A stretch of 64,000 bases of DNA from Perkinsus olseni (taxonomy: Eukaryota; Perkinsozoa; Perkinsida; Perkinsidae). Numbering within the stretch: the stretch's first letter is position 1; every line of letters starts with the position of its first letter. A program made the translations under genes and the position numbers. The notes below the pieces were generated by a model. That model worked only from the letters and a program-made list of their open reading frames with translations. It had not been told where the DNA came from and ran no database searches. The stretch is taken from contig JABANP010000003.1 in NCBI GenBank assembly GCA_013115135.1, positions 186,001-250,000 on the forward strand. Reading direction: 5' to 3'. This document shows positions 35,201-46,400 of the stretch, piece after piece.

Positions 35201-35949
35201 TCAGCTGTGAGTATGGCGCGCCTGGTGGCTCCTGACGATCTGTACTTATCCACTCCTCGCTGACGATTCCCCTGTCATGGGAGTTTTGCGGGTTGCAGCG
35301 GTTCAGCGTGAATCCGACCCTCAGGGCGTCCGCTCTCCCGCAAGAGTATCCCCAACGAGGATTCCGAGGACGCCACCACGTTCGGAAGAGCAGCAGAGCT
35401 GGTTGCCTCGTGGTCTACGGTAGTCTGATTCTCTCACCAGAACAAGATGCTGATCGCTGCCATCAGTCGCCCGTCGTCGTCCGCGTCGTCAGAGAGACGC
35501 ACTCCGCTGAGCTGTGACTTGGCTAGCATGGACTCGCGAACGACTAACTTGGGGAACAACCGAAAGATCGTCATCAATGCCATCTCCTGGGTGGGGCAGC
35601 GGGCTTGTGGGCAGATCATCTCCCGCCTCGCTCCGCTAGGGAATTTTAGCATTTTTAGGCTTTACTTGGCGGTGCTGTAAACAAGAAGAACAGAGAAGCA
35701 GTGTTGAGTGCGGCTACGAGTAGATTCCAATAAGCTAGTTGTGCTGTTCAAGGACGAGGTCACCGGCCGCCAGGTTTACAGGTAGGCGACGCTTCCAGAA
35801 TCCAAGGGTCCATCGGCAACCGATCCCGCAGTCGCTCATGAAGATTCTGTACAATTCTATTCCGAATTAGATGAGGCTACACGCATTGGGAGGGGCTGAG
35901 GGTCCCTACTGGGTCATGGGCGTCCCAAAGGCCCGTCCATGCACCTAAT
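32283..35949 (+). CDS. Acidic Tyr-rich protein ending in a CKK-like (CAMSAP/patronin) domain, multi-exon
   Basis: A probable start is at 32283. A large exon (about 33083-34555) encodes an Asp/Glu/Gly/Tyr/Ser-rich disordered region with recurring EEGYPYGEE- and YYSAEEG-type pieces. After a splice comes a charged coiled coil (REAADIRDFIAAEMWREKTE, then LRREEGQRLRGLVVEELRRR; about 34760-34920). Exons near 35440-35949 then show the CKK pattern: NNRKIVINAISW joined to ALLGGAVNKKNREAVLSAAT, then KLVVLFKDEVTGRQVYR, then RLHALGGAEGPYWV. These match the CKK order of NAL..LAG.VN, ILFRD..R.LY and L.G.GP. CKK domains bind microtubule minus ends, and a coiled coil just before CKK is usual for the family. 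No calponin-homology domain was seen. A one-base frame break occurs near 35725-35733 and the end of the domain is not resolved. It could be a truncated or disrupted gene. Confidence 0.55.
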
Positions 35950-36440
35950 CCCTCCGATTCATCCTTGAACACTGTAGCCCTCTCGTAGCTCCATTATGGT
36001 TGCAGTCGGTAAACTAGCAGCTGAGAGCCCGGCCATCGCTAGACCCACAAAGCCAGTGGGAGAGTGACAGTTGTCGAGATCGTTGGGCAAATTTCAAACG
36101 CGTTGCACCGCAAAGGAGAACTATTAAAGTTTCCCTTCTGCCACGAATTTGCTTTGACGGGGTTCGCGCTGCAATGAGGCCCCCATGGCGGCCCGCTCGG
36201 ATCCGACAAAGGGCTCTTATTGCGTGGGGAGCGTGAGAATCTCCGAACTTCACTGCAAGGACCGAATCTGTACGGGGCCCTTAGCCCACAAGTACTTCTC
36301 ATTGCCGTCAGGGCACTCTACGGCTTCGATTCGGAAGATCAAGCCTTCAAGCGTCTACACTCAGTGTCTAGCTCTCCCGCGATACTCAAGGAGCATCACA
36401 TATCTAAAGCTTACCGGTAAGAGTTCTGGCTTGAAGGCTT

Positions 36441-36503
36441 CGCCCTTAAGGAGCGTCGTATGGTTTCATCAGGTACACCTCCACTACGAGATCGTTCAGA
36501 GAA
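36441..36503 (+). repeat. Diverged dispersed repeat, copy A
   Basis: TGGTTTCATCAGGTACACCT followed by CCACTACGAGATCGTTC aligns with CGGTTTCATTAGACTCACTT followed by CCACTACAAGATCGCTC at 41971-42034. A second weaker block (ACAACTTTCATG near 36610 and TCAACTTTCATG near 42135) lies a similar distance downstream of each. It is probably an old transposon-derived sequence. Confidence 0.45.
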
Positions 36504-37334
36504 ATCCCTGGGCATCGTGCGTTAGACGCGGCGACAGACGCGGTGAGCCTTCATTCACATCTATTGAAGACTTTCAGCCGGCCCAAGAGCTATTCATGAC
36601 TATTTCTAGAACAACTTTCATGCCAGTACAATTTGAAACTTGAGTTCGTGAGGAAGTATACACAGACTGTGTGACATCTATCGTACCGGAGCACTGGGCA
36701 GGACATACTTAGAGATAATCCCGGAGCCGAAGTAATCCGATTCGGACCTCGATCAACGTATTGCTGTAACTCAAACCATCTTCTCCGACACGCAAGAGCG
36801 TAGGGACCATCCGCATCAAATCAACTTCTTCTGGAGCTCTACCTCCTTGTGGGCGCACTCTGGCGTTACGCCGCGGCAGAACGACGAGGAGCTCATGGAG
36901 AGCAGCTTTGAAACCCGGGCTTATCCGCGCAGAGACGGAGGCCCGTCATGAGGCTCTTGATATCCGATTTAGCATTAGTGACCGCTGACCACAGCGCTAG
37001 ACTCACGGTTCCACATGCTCATCCGATTGTTGAGGATTTCCAAAGATACACGTCCATCCCCTCGGTCGATGCCTCTCGTCGGGCGATCCCAGGTCTCGTC
37101 TCATCACAACGTAGGCTACTCACCGTCTCCGGTGATACACGAACGGCGTCACTTGGACCCTCCTCATAAAGTAAGGTGCAAATCTCACCGATGGCCCATT
37201 CCACTCGGTTCCGTTGGTGCTCCTCACTTCCGTTTAGGTCTTGTTCGATGGCATCCATAACCTTCGACACGGCGTGTGAACTTTCAAACTCGAAGGAGCC
37301 TCGATGGTACGGACCACGAAGACAGTGACTTTGC

Positions 37335-37594
37335 TACAGGGTGCCGACCTTAAAAGGGCCCACCCCTTCGGCGCCTCACAACGTCGCCGTAATCCCCGTG
37401 ATTCTGCCAGCAGATTTCAGCGATTTTCGGCGTTTGGTTAGATATCTCGGGGGTGAAACTTGCGAATAAGATGCGGCTGGAAACGAGGTTCTGTAGAGCT
37501 CGACGAGAGCTGTCGATTAGTGGGGTTACAACTCTCAACTCGTTCGCTCCGAAAACTCATGCGGGGTGGGCCCTTATGAAGTCGGCACCCTGTA
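37335..37594. mobile_element. MITE-like element, 256 bp with ~30-bp terminal inverted repeats and TA target duplication
   Basis: The left end from 37337 (CAGGGTGCCGACCTTAAAAG, then GGCCCACCCC) is the near-perfect reverse complement of the right end 37563-37592 (GGGGTGGGCCCTTATGAAGT, then CGGCACCCTG). About 200 bp without coding potential lie between them. TA flanks both sides (37335-37336 and 37593-37594), the target duplication expected for Tc1/mariner-type transposition. No transposase is encoded, so it is a non-autonomous element. Confidence 0.75.
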
Positions 37595-38056
37595 TTTCGT
37601 AACTCACGAATTGGCGCGGCTGCTACGATGCAGCAGATCAGTAGCCTGTACACAAACTCCCCAATGATGAAATAATCATAGGGACCCGGCATCACGAAGT
37701 CTCCGTGAGCCACAATCGAGAACACTACACCTCAACTCTCTCGCATCTGAACCCAATCTTAGCGGCATCAACGACTCAGCTGAGCTTCTGCGCAGCTTCT
37801 CATCTGAGCAAGACTGGATCAGCTGACTACAAAATTGTGTTACCAAGAATAAATACTAGGGCCAGTTGTCTTTTAGGAGCACAACTGGCAACTAGAATGC
37901 GACAACAGAACAAGTATACGAATGAAATGGCAAGATAGCCAAACTTAACTAGCAGCTTGGATGAAAAAGTCGTAAATTCTATAAATTGTGTTGAAAGACT
38001 TACACCAATTCGCTCTGAATGAGCACCGTCTCTATCGCGTGAAAGCCGTAGAGTTG

Positions 38057-39926
38057 CTAAGAGAATTTCAGCTTTTGCTCGCTTGCATTGCCCATCTTGA
38101 AGAAGTCGTTTCCCTTATCATCAACAATAATGAAGGCAGGGAAGTCGACGACGTCGATCTTCCACACGGCCTCCATACCGAGCTCCTCCATATCGAGACA
38201 CTCCACCTTCTTGATGCTCTTATCGGCGAGGATGGCAGCGACACCACCGATGGAACCGAGATAGAAACCACCGTGCTTCTTGCAAGCCTCAGTGACCATA
38301 TCGCTACGGTTACCCTTGCCAATCATGATCATGGAGCCACCGTTGGCCTGGAAGGGCTCAACATAGGGGTCCATACGGTTGGAGGTGGTGGGTCCGAAGG
38401 AACCGGAAGGCTTTCCATCGGGCTTCTTGGCGGGGCCGGCGTAGTACACGGGGTACTTCTTGATGTAGTCGGGGAGACCCTTGCCGCTCTCGAGCATTTC
38501 CATCATTCTCGCGTGAGCGATATCACGAGCGACAATAATGGTACCAGTGAGGGCCACACGAGTCTTGACGGGATACTTGCTCAAGGTGGCGAGAGCTTCC
38601 TTCTGGGGCAAGTTCAAATCAATCTTGACGGCCTCATCTTGTTCCTCGCCGAAGTCGGGCATATACTTGGCGGGGTTCTTCTCGAGCTTCTCAATGAAGA
38701 TTCCCTCGGGGGTGATCTTAGCAAGGCACTGACGATCAGCAGAGCAGCTGACGCCAAGGCCGACGGGGCAGGACCCGCCGTGACGAGGAAGACGGACGAC
38801 GCGAACATCGTGAGCGAAGTACTTGCCGCCGAACTGAGCGCCGATACCGAGCTCCTGGCAGTTCTTGAGGAGCCTCTCCTCCCAGTAGAGATCACGGAAG
38901 GCACGACCGGTGGAATCACCGCTGGTCGGAAGACCGTCGTAGTACTTGGTGGAGGCCAACTTAACAGTCTTCAGAGTCTGGTCAGCAGAGAGACCGCCGA
39001 TGGCAACGGCGATGTGATAAGGCGGGCAGGCGGAGGTACCGAAGTGGGCGATCTGCTTCATGAGGAAGCTCTCGAACTCCTTCTCCTTGAGGAAGACCTT
39101 AGTTTTTTGGAAGAGCTCAAACTTGTTAGCAGATCCGCCACCCTTGGCGATGACGTGGAACTTGTAGGCGAGCTCGTCACCGGGATGACCGGCGTAGAGT
39201 TCGATTTGAGCGGGCAAGTTGCAGCCAGTGTTCTTCTCCTCGAACATGCTCAAGGGGGCGACCTGGGAGTAACGGAGGTTGTCCTGAGTGTAAGCATCAT
39301 AGACGCCCTTGGTGATGGCCTGCTCGTCAACGCCACCAGTGAGGACACGCTCGCCTCTGTAACCGTAGACACAGGCGGTACCAGTATCCTGGCAGGAGGG
39401 GAGGACGAGGCCGGCAGAGATGCAGGCGTTCTTCAACAACTCCATAGCAACGAAACGATCGTTAGCAGAGGCCTCGGGGTCCTTAAGGATCTTCTGGACC
39501 TGCTGGAGATGGGCGCTTCTGAAGTAATGCTCAACATCCTTGATGCAGGTCTGGGTGAGGTTAGCGATGGCCTCGGGGTCGACCTGAAAGTAAGAAGAAC
39601 TATGTCGTACTGCGACCTCTTCAAGCGGCCACGATCATCCAGTAATGAGTTGAGAAGTGAGTTGGTGCGTTATCGTACCTTGAGGAAGTCAAGTCCATCG
39701 GGGCCCTTAACGACGGAGACACCTTCCTTGGAAAGAAGCTCGTACTCGGGCTCCTGAAATCACCACAGACGTCACCTTTCACATCTACTCCCACGCCTAA
39801 GGAAACTCGAACCATCCTTCAACCAGTAGCGCCACTGAGAAGGGTCGGTGACGTCCGTACTTTAGCGTTGGCATGTGTTTGGAACAGAGGGACGTACTTG
39901 TCGAAGAACGTCGACTCGGGACTCAT
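38057..39926 (-). CDS. Class I fumarate hydratase ([4Fe-4S]), copy 3
   Basis: Exons 39861-39926, 39679-39753 and 38057-39583 join in phase 0 to 555 residues. The start is [20 protein letters not shown]. Cluster cysteines are intact ([30 protein letters not shown]). It is nearly identical to copy 2 in exon 2, intron 2 and most of exon 3. Copy-specific changes are [18 protein letters not shown] where copy 2 has [27 protein letters not shown] for RHGASCPVG, and a C-terminus ending KLKFS instead of KMTFSH. It is separated from copy 2 by about 9 kb holding two unrelated plus-strand genes, so it is not a simple head-to-tail tandem. Confidence 0.95.
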
Positions 39927-40725
39927 TGTTATCTGCGACGGGCAACTGCGATGAAATCCAGGCCCAACGTCATTCATTCAAGCACGGTATGTGTGCGACG
40001 GAGAAAAACGAAGCCGCGATTAAAGCCCCGTAAGGAATCCCAACTAATACAACTCTCGTTCGCTTCTCTGGCACTATCCCACCCTCGAATGTGCCAACGC
40101 AATTCACCCACCCTTGGCAACATGTAACTTGCCACTGGTGCTGGGGTGGGCTGACACTCAGCCACCCACTATCTCCTCGACACCCCAGCACCACCTCCGC
40201 CAGACATTCGCCCCCCCCCCTCGCCAGACAGTCCCATGCGGGAGCGTCGCCTTAGAATGGGTGGGTATTGCTCGCATGGGCGCATCTAAGCTTCCAGGCA
40301 CGGAAAGTTTTCGAAACTCGATCATCGGTGGTCCGCCTCAGGGTTCCTCCGTCAACAAAGTCAGTTACCCTGTTCACTGCGCGATGGACCAGAAATATGA
40401 AAATGTCAGTCTCAGAGAAGCAGCGAGCCTAAGACTCTTAGGCTAAGAGGCGGAAAACCAGACCTGATCTGCTCGAGCAGATCGGTCTTGAGCGAGAGTG
40501 TTGAGAGATACATACGAAAGTTTCGTGGGTTTCACTTACAACTCCTGCACAAGATGTTGCGAGACGTCGGAAATTAGAACAATGTAGTAGATTCACGCCA
40601 TCTGGCAGTGACGGCTTGTCACAGGCCGCTTGTGCATGCGTGTAGTACGCATGCACGGCGATGTCGCGGTGGAAAATGTCATCCCCTCGTATTATGCATC
40701 TGTCGTGCGTTTCAAGGTTAGCCTT

Positions 40726-41277
40726 TCACAGAAGTTTGCCATAGCAGTATATCGGAGCACACAGATTGTTATTTGCCGCTTCTGTCCACATAATTCGGAC
40801 GCAAACTTGACCTATCTGGTCTATTACACTTGTACAGCAGGTGTTCATTGGTTTCTCTAACATTGCAATAGGAGCAATTCTCATCATAAGCGCCCGCACA
40901 GTAGCCGGGTCTATATGTATATCCTCGCAATAAGGTAGAGTGATCGGAGAGTAATTGGAATGCCCTTTGCAAACTGTCGGCTGTCTTTGTGAAATCGCCT
41001 TGTCGCTTGATATCGATGCCCGCGATCCGGTCCAACAATGGCGGTCGCGAATCCTCGGCTGGCCTTCAACCCAACCGTATGCGCCTTCGATGGACACCGG
41101 CAGTTGAGCAGGCGAGCAGTTGCGAGCCGCACTGCAGTGCGTAGGGCCCACACGAAGTACATCGCAAAGCTTTAGTCGAGCAAGCGACTTTGCAGCGCCG
41201 GTGCGTCTGACGGAACCCAGCCAATCCATTGCGCTAGTCAAGGTACCGTATTCAGTTTGATAACGAAGTGGAAACAA
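40726..41277 (-). mobile_element. Non-LTR retrotransposon remnant (C-terminal zinc-knuckle region)
   Basis: On the minus strand one frame reads QRAFQLLSDHSTLLRGYTY and then CSYCNVRETNEHLLYKC, the CxxC...HxxxxC arrangement found C-terminal to the reverse transcriptase of many LINE-like elements. Upstream, another frame reads LTSAMDWLGSVRRTGAAKSL and LARLKLCDVLRVG. The frames do not connect without breaks and no polymerase motif is present, so this is a degraded 3' fragment. Confidence 0.5.
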
Positions 41278-41970
41278 AGCGGCAGGCTGGAAACAAATCG
41301 GCTATGGCGCGGGAGTTCGGTATCACTCTCTGCAGATACCATGTGGGAGCGCCCCAGCGTGATCCGGATGGGAACTCAACATGAGAGGGAAGAAGAGCTG
41401 TCGCGGCCGGCGGCAGACGACGACAGGCCGATTAGCTATATGATCCACGCGTACGCAGTCGCGCGCTGACTCTACGATGGTATACTAGTGTTGGACTGTT
41501 TTATTAAAGGCCTCGGTTTGCGGGCTTCAGTTTTGACGGGTTACGTAAAACGCAATTCTCCGCTTACCCCGTTGAGGAGGGACGAGGGGTAGCAATGGGC
41601 GTAGAGTTCGGCATCCACGATAGACTGAGTCAGCCAGACTGGCCCAAGACTGGTGCGCCTGGGCGACCCCCTGTGAGTTCCAGTTCTGTCACTAGCAAGG
41701 CAGCTTCGTGTTGGTAGCCTAACGACGAGGTCACGTCTCGAAGAGCCTTCTTAGAGGTACGAGCTCCTTCCGTATCATTACGAAGAGCGCGCCCCAGGAC
41801 GGTTTCAGATTTGTGGAGACACGATACTAGTGAAGATGTCCGCGGCAGGCTACGGGTTTCACAGTGGAAGTAAGCTTACAGTTCTTAACCATCAATTGTT
41901 GCCCCTCCTACTATCTTCCAAACGTATGTCAACTCTGCCGGTGAGAGCTTGTCGTCTCGCTAGGGAGATC

Positions 41971-42034
41971 CGCGCCTGAGGAGTATCTTACGGTTTCATT
42001 AGACTCACTTCCACTACAAGATCGCTCGGCGAAA
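41971..42034 (+). repeat. Diverged dispersed repeat, copy B
   Basis: This is the partner of the copy at 36441-36503, in the same orientation, with roughly 70-75 percent identity by eye over about 60 bp. Confidence 0.45.
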
Positions 42035-42223
42035 GATATACTCTTGAAGCCTTGATCGAGGCGATTCCCTCATTGAGCGGTCGTGGTGGTGACCCTCAAA
42101 GTTGATCAGTCGGGAGGCTGTAATCGCTGATGGTTCAACTTTCATGAAAGTGCTTGTGTGCCTCGAGTTGTCTCTTCCTGATTCGATGTGTGAATAAATT
42201 TTTCAGTTCTTTCCGCAGTCAGT

Positions 42224-43129
42224 ATGCACATTATTGGATTAGCCCCCGCGTTTATCTCCATCATTATCACGGTCGGTCAGGACACCGACTCGTGCTCTAC
42301 ATCCGACGTTGAAAATGTCGGCCGAGGGCCCACTCTCTTCAACAACCTCAATACTTGCGTAACCACCACTGGTGGCTTCAACGATGCTGCTCTGGAGTGC
42401 GTAGCGGCTAGCACTAACATCAGCGAGCTTTGCGCTAGCTGCTACTTTGAACTATACTCTTGTGGTGCTACCACTTGTCAACAAGCCTGCACGGAGCAGT
42501 TCTCGGCAGATTGTGTCGGGTGCAGCATGGGTTTGTGCGGCGATGAGCTACAGACCTGCACAGGGACGCCGGGGGCAGTCCTCCCGCCTCCCTTCACTAC
42601 AAGCGATCTGACCTTACCCACACCGGCTCCTAACGGCTCTGCTGTGAACAGAGTTCCTCGTGGCCTCTACGTACTACCTAATTCAGAAGAAGTGCAAGTG
42701 TCGGTGAATATCGATAACGTCACCAGTACTCTTGACACCGTTATCAACATCAATACTGACTCGCCGCTGATCCCTCAAATCGATTCTCAGTGTGCTGATA
42801 TGCCCTACACGTTTGACTCTAATAAGTCAGTGATCACGGTTGACTTCGACGTGGCGGTTTGTCTCAAGAACGTTTACGATCAGCTACGTACTGTGGCCCC
42901 TGGGTTACCGGCAAGTCTCTTGACGATGCAGTACAACAAGGCCGCCAATACTCTCTCGATGCCTCTTTTGTCTGTCTTCGTGCTTGAGAAAGATTCCAAT
43001 CCGGCGCCGCCGTCGAACTCCTCGACCACTATCCCTCCGCTAGGTGCGGAGAATCCGAACTCATCAGCGTCCATTAGCGTTGTCAGGCTATTGTCGATCT
43101 GTTTCGTTATTGTACTCTTTTATTTTTGA
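42224..43129 (+). CDS. GPI-anchored, Cys-rich surface protein
   Basis: A single open exon encodes 301 residues. An N-terminal signal peptide (MHIIGLAPAFISIIITVGQ) is followed by a Cys-rich region at about residues 27-112 with roughly 16 cysteines, including CASCYFELYSCGATTCQQAC. A Pro/Thr linker, a second domain with few cysteines and several N-glycosylation sites (NVTS, NKSV) and a Ser/Pro/Asn-rich stalk come next. The C-terminus is a short hydrophobic tail (ISVVRLLSICFVIVLFYF) right at the end with no charged residues after it, the classic GPI-attachment signal. It probably sits on the cell surface. I do not recognise the family. It is one of the few genes here without introns. Confidence 0.75.
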   Translation: MHIIGLAPAFISIIITVGQDTDSCSTSDVENVGRGPTLFNNLNTCVTTTGGFNDAALECVAASTNISELCASCYFELYSCGATTCQQACTEQFSADCVGCSMGLCGDELQTCTGTPGAVLPPPFTTSDLTLPTPAPNGSAVNRVPRGLYVLPNSEEVQVSVNIDNVTSTLDTVININTDSPLIPQIDSQCADMPYTFDSNKSVITVDFDVAVCLKNVYDQLRTVAPGLPASLLTMQYNKAANTLSMPLLSVFVLEKDSNPAPPSNSSTTIPPLGAENPNSSASISVVRLLSICFVIVLFYF

Positions 43130-43496
43130 ATTCAATCCTGAAAGGTATTCGATATTCTAATCGCGGTATTCGCTATATATAAGTACTCAGTTGGTATTCA
43201 ACAGTCATGATCTAGATGGGCTTGCATAACCATAGCATCTTGTGTTGTGTTAATACGTGAGAAAGAGGAAAATTGCTTGAGAAGCGAGTGCTAATGCGTG
43301 ACAAGGACGTCGCTCTCCAGGCAATGATCTTTTCTCTAACTAACAAACGCAATAAAATCTTTCGAGGAGACCATACACTAAGTCATGTTCACGGAACTCG
43401 TGCTATTCTTCCCCAATCGCTTCGATCTGCTGCTCCCGAAGTTCCTCAACCCGTCTGAATGAATATGAAGTTTGTAAAGGAGAATATTGGACGTGC
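43130..43496. other. Intergenic between converging genes
   Basis: The 3' ends of the GPI-protein gene (plus) and the polycystin-type channel (minus) face each other here. No feature is seen. Confidence 0.4.
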
Positions 43497-46400
43497 TCAC
43501 TCAGAGATATCATTCGCTGCCCTCTGAAGGCCATCAACAACCTCAATGCACTCGCTCATTCCGGATGACACCTAAGAGCACGAAACACCGCTGCGAGAGA
43601 AGACAGTGGCAGTGTTACGCTGATTCCCATCGACTGTATCTTTGACAACGATCGTCCAGCCATGTGCTCAATGGAGGGCATAATCTCCTCAGCAGAGTTG
43701 ATCAGTCGCCGGGAGACTCTCAGCGCCTGAGCAGTAGCCGCGACGACGAGGAACACGAGTGTCGCAAGAAACGCCGAAAGACGAGTCTTCTAAGTGCATA
43801 CCAATTTTCGCCTATCTGCTGGTTCATCGGCTTGTCTCAAATCGGCTAAGGCCTGGTCCATGTCGAACTCGGCGGAATCTTGCATGTCATCAGAGGCTTC
43901 AACGGTCAGCTCGAGAGGCCCCTCTTCTGTCTTAGTCGGGGACACATTCTGCGATAGAGTGGAAAGTGTAAGAAGCCCCTCAGTTCACCTTGGTCGCATC
44001 TTTCTCGTTAGCGGCCTTGAGGAAGATCTTTGCATAGAGACGAGGGGCATACCGTTTGAGTCGCCACTTGACTTTGAACTTGATCATAAGCCACGCTGTG
44101 AACTGTGCAACGGTGCTCTTCCTGAACACGGCAGCGCCACATTGGTGACGCAGCATAGAACGTAAACAAAGAGGGCGTAACGGATGCCGCTTTACACTTC
44201 ATCTTCTTTCTCTTCGACGTCCCTACCCTCCTCGTGCTTTGCAACCTGATTGAGGTCACCCTGTGGCCGGAAACCCCACCGTGGCCGTACTTCATGGCTG
44301 AGCCCAGCTAAGATGATGGCGAAGAGTAAGTTGGCCATGAGGAAGTATATGATGGCAACGAAGAGGAGAACAGCGATGGAGCCAATCTGCGACCAGGCGA
44401 TAGCTTTGAATGGCACTGTGTAAACTCACCACTGGCCTCTGAGCATAGATGTGGCTCAGATCAACATCCTTGAGGAAAGCACGGACCAGAAAGAGGAGCG
44501 TCTGGCCGAAAGTGGAAAGCTGAACGACGGGGCTGGCGCGTGAGGTAAGGCTTGGATGCCCACCTCACTGATGGAAGCTCCGAAGGCCACATTGAAGGCC
44601 ATGACGAAACCGACAAGAGTCGTGACGAAGAGGATGAAGAATGCTCCAAACTGCTGATAGGCGCCATGGAGGGACTTCACCAGCAGCTTGATGTACGGCA
44701 GAGAGGCTATGAACTTCGACAACTTCACGGAGATGGACACTGATCGGCACTGTGTGCGTAGAGGACGAGTGGCGCTCACACTCACCGGCGGCCAACGCAT
44801 ACATCTGCTTCGCCAGGCGATCATCCAGGGCGATCTGCTGCAGGTCGGTGTAAACGTTGGAGTCCTGGAGCTCGAGGATCCCGAAATCAAGTGTCGACGG
44901 AGCGTAGTTATTGGGCTGGACGTCTATGTTCTGAAGGGGCCTTGATGAGCGACCGCGACGAGATCGGTGGTACTATGGTCGTGGAGGACTCGGCAGTGTA
45001 GGTGATGAGCGTTAGAGGGGTCGATGAGTAGATCTTGAGGCGAATGGCAAAGGCGGCAATGAGAAATACCAGTGCTATCCAGTCTAGGATGTTCCAGGGG
45101 TCTCTGAGGAACACAACGAATCAGTACGGATCATCGTGCTTTCGGGCTGTTCTCAAGGGGACGTGTGTCCATGGTCCGTACTCGTCGATTTACTTGAAGT
45201 ATCTCCACCTGGCTGTGGCAAGCTCGGAAGCTTCCTCGGCAACGTAGTACAGGATGAACATGACAATGATGATCTCTCCTGTGGAGGCTATACAGCTCGA
45301 TACCACAATTATCAGAGGCCTCACCGAAGGTTGTTATCCACTCGCCGATGCTCCCAAGGCCCTCGGGAGAGAGAAAGACCCTGGGCTGTAGAGTGGTGAC
45401 GCGGACATCGGTCGAGACCAGGCCGGACGCACTGAACTCTACCGTCACGAGCACCTGCAGGCTGCAGCACTGTGACGAGCCACCACGCTAGTTCGCCCGG
45501 CAGCCCTCACCACGCCGAAGAGCCCGAGGTTATTGTTCCAAACGCTCATCTCCAGGAAGACTGCGCGTGTTGATAAATCGACGTAATTAGCGATTTCAAG
45601 GAGCTCCGTCCGCCTGTCATAGTCATCGGGATCGGTCGGCAGCTGCACTATGTAACCACCAGGAGGATAAGTACCGTATCTACGCCATCTCTACGGCGGA
45701 ACGTTGTTGTATCGCCTCTTACTTCCCTTTGTGGCTGGGAAGACTGGTTGTGGCACCGTTGCTGTCAGTAGTGGCGTCCTCGTATTCGAACCAAATGTAT
45801 CTGATGTGATGTATCGTTGGTCGAGGACCACCCATCGGCCTCTGACCTAGCATCTATCGCCTCCCGTCTGATCTCCTCGTCGCTCGGAAACTCCACTGTC
45901 GTCGGCTGTGTGACTTCTTCGCCTGTCACGCTTGGGGTTGTACAATCAGCCGAGTCGTGGAGGCGACATCACCTCGGCCGAGTTTGACCAAGTCAGCTAT
46001 GGTGATCGGCAGGCCATTGGCGTCGAGGAGCCTCGCTCCATAGGGACCCTTCTCGACATTGGAGTCGGAGAACGGACCATAGCAAGTTATCGTCCACAAG
46101 GAGAACATAGAGCCACCCTGAAGGCTCGCTGCCTGTAGATGAGAAGATTGGCCATACCTCGCAGCCAGGCGACGCGGTGACGCGCTGCTGTCTCAGTCGA
46201 GGAGAGCCGAACATCCAGTTGTCAGCATCAATTGGTATCAGGGCCACGCCGGTTGAAGTGCCGACTAGGTCCCGGGCCAGCTGAGCATCCACACTTTCGG
46301 GGAAGAGAGCTCCTCGCAGACCCTGGCGGATGTACTGAGACAATCTGTCTTCTGAGCTAGCTGTGTGACAATGTCGCTATTACTCTCCAGAATGATGGCC

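Larger units (their letters stand above)
35950..38056. other. Intergenic with MITE-like element and a dispersed repeat
   Basis: This is 2.1 kb without a supported gene. It holds a MITE-like element (37335-37594) and one copy of a diverged dispersed repeat (about 36441-36503) whose relative lies at about 41971-42034. Confidence 0.45.
39927..42223. other. Intergenic with a LINE relic
   Basis: No intact gene was found between fumarase copy 3 and the GPI-anchored protein. The stretch contains the non-LTR retrotransposon remnant at 40726-41277 and copy B of the dispersed repeat at 41971-42034. Confidence 0.45.
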
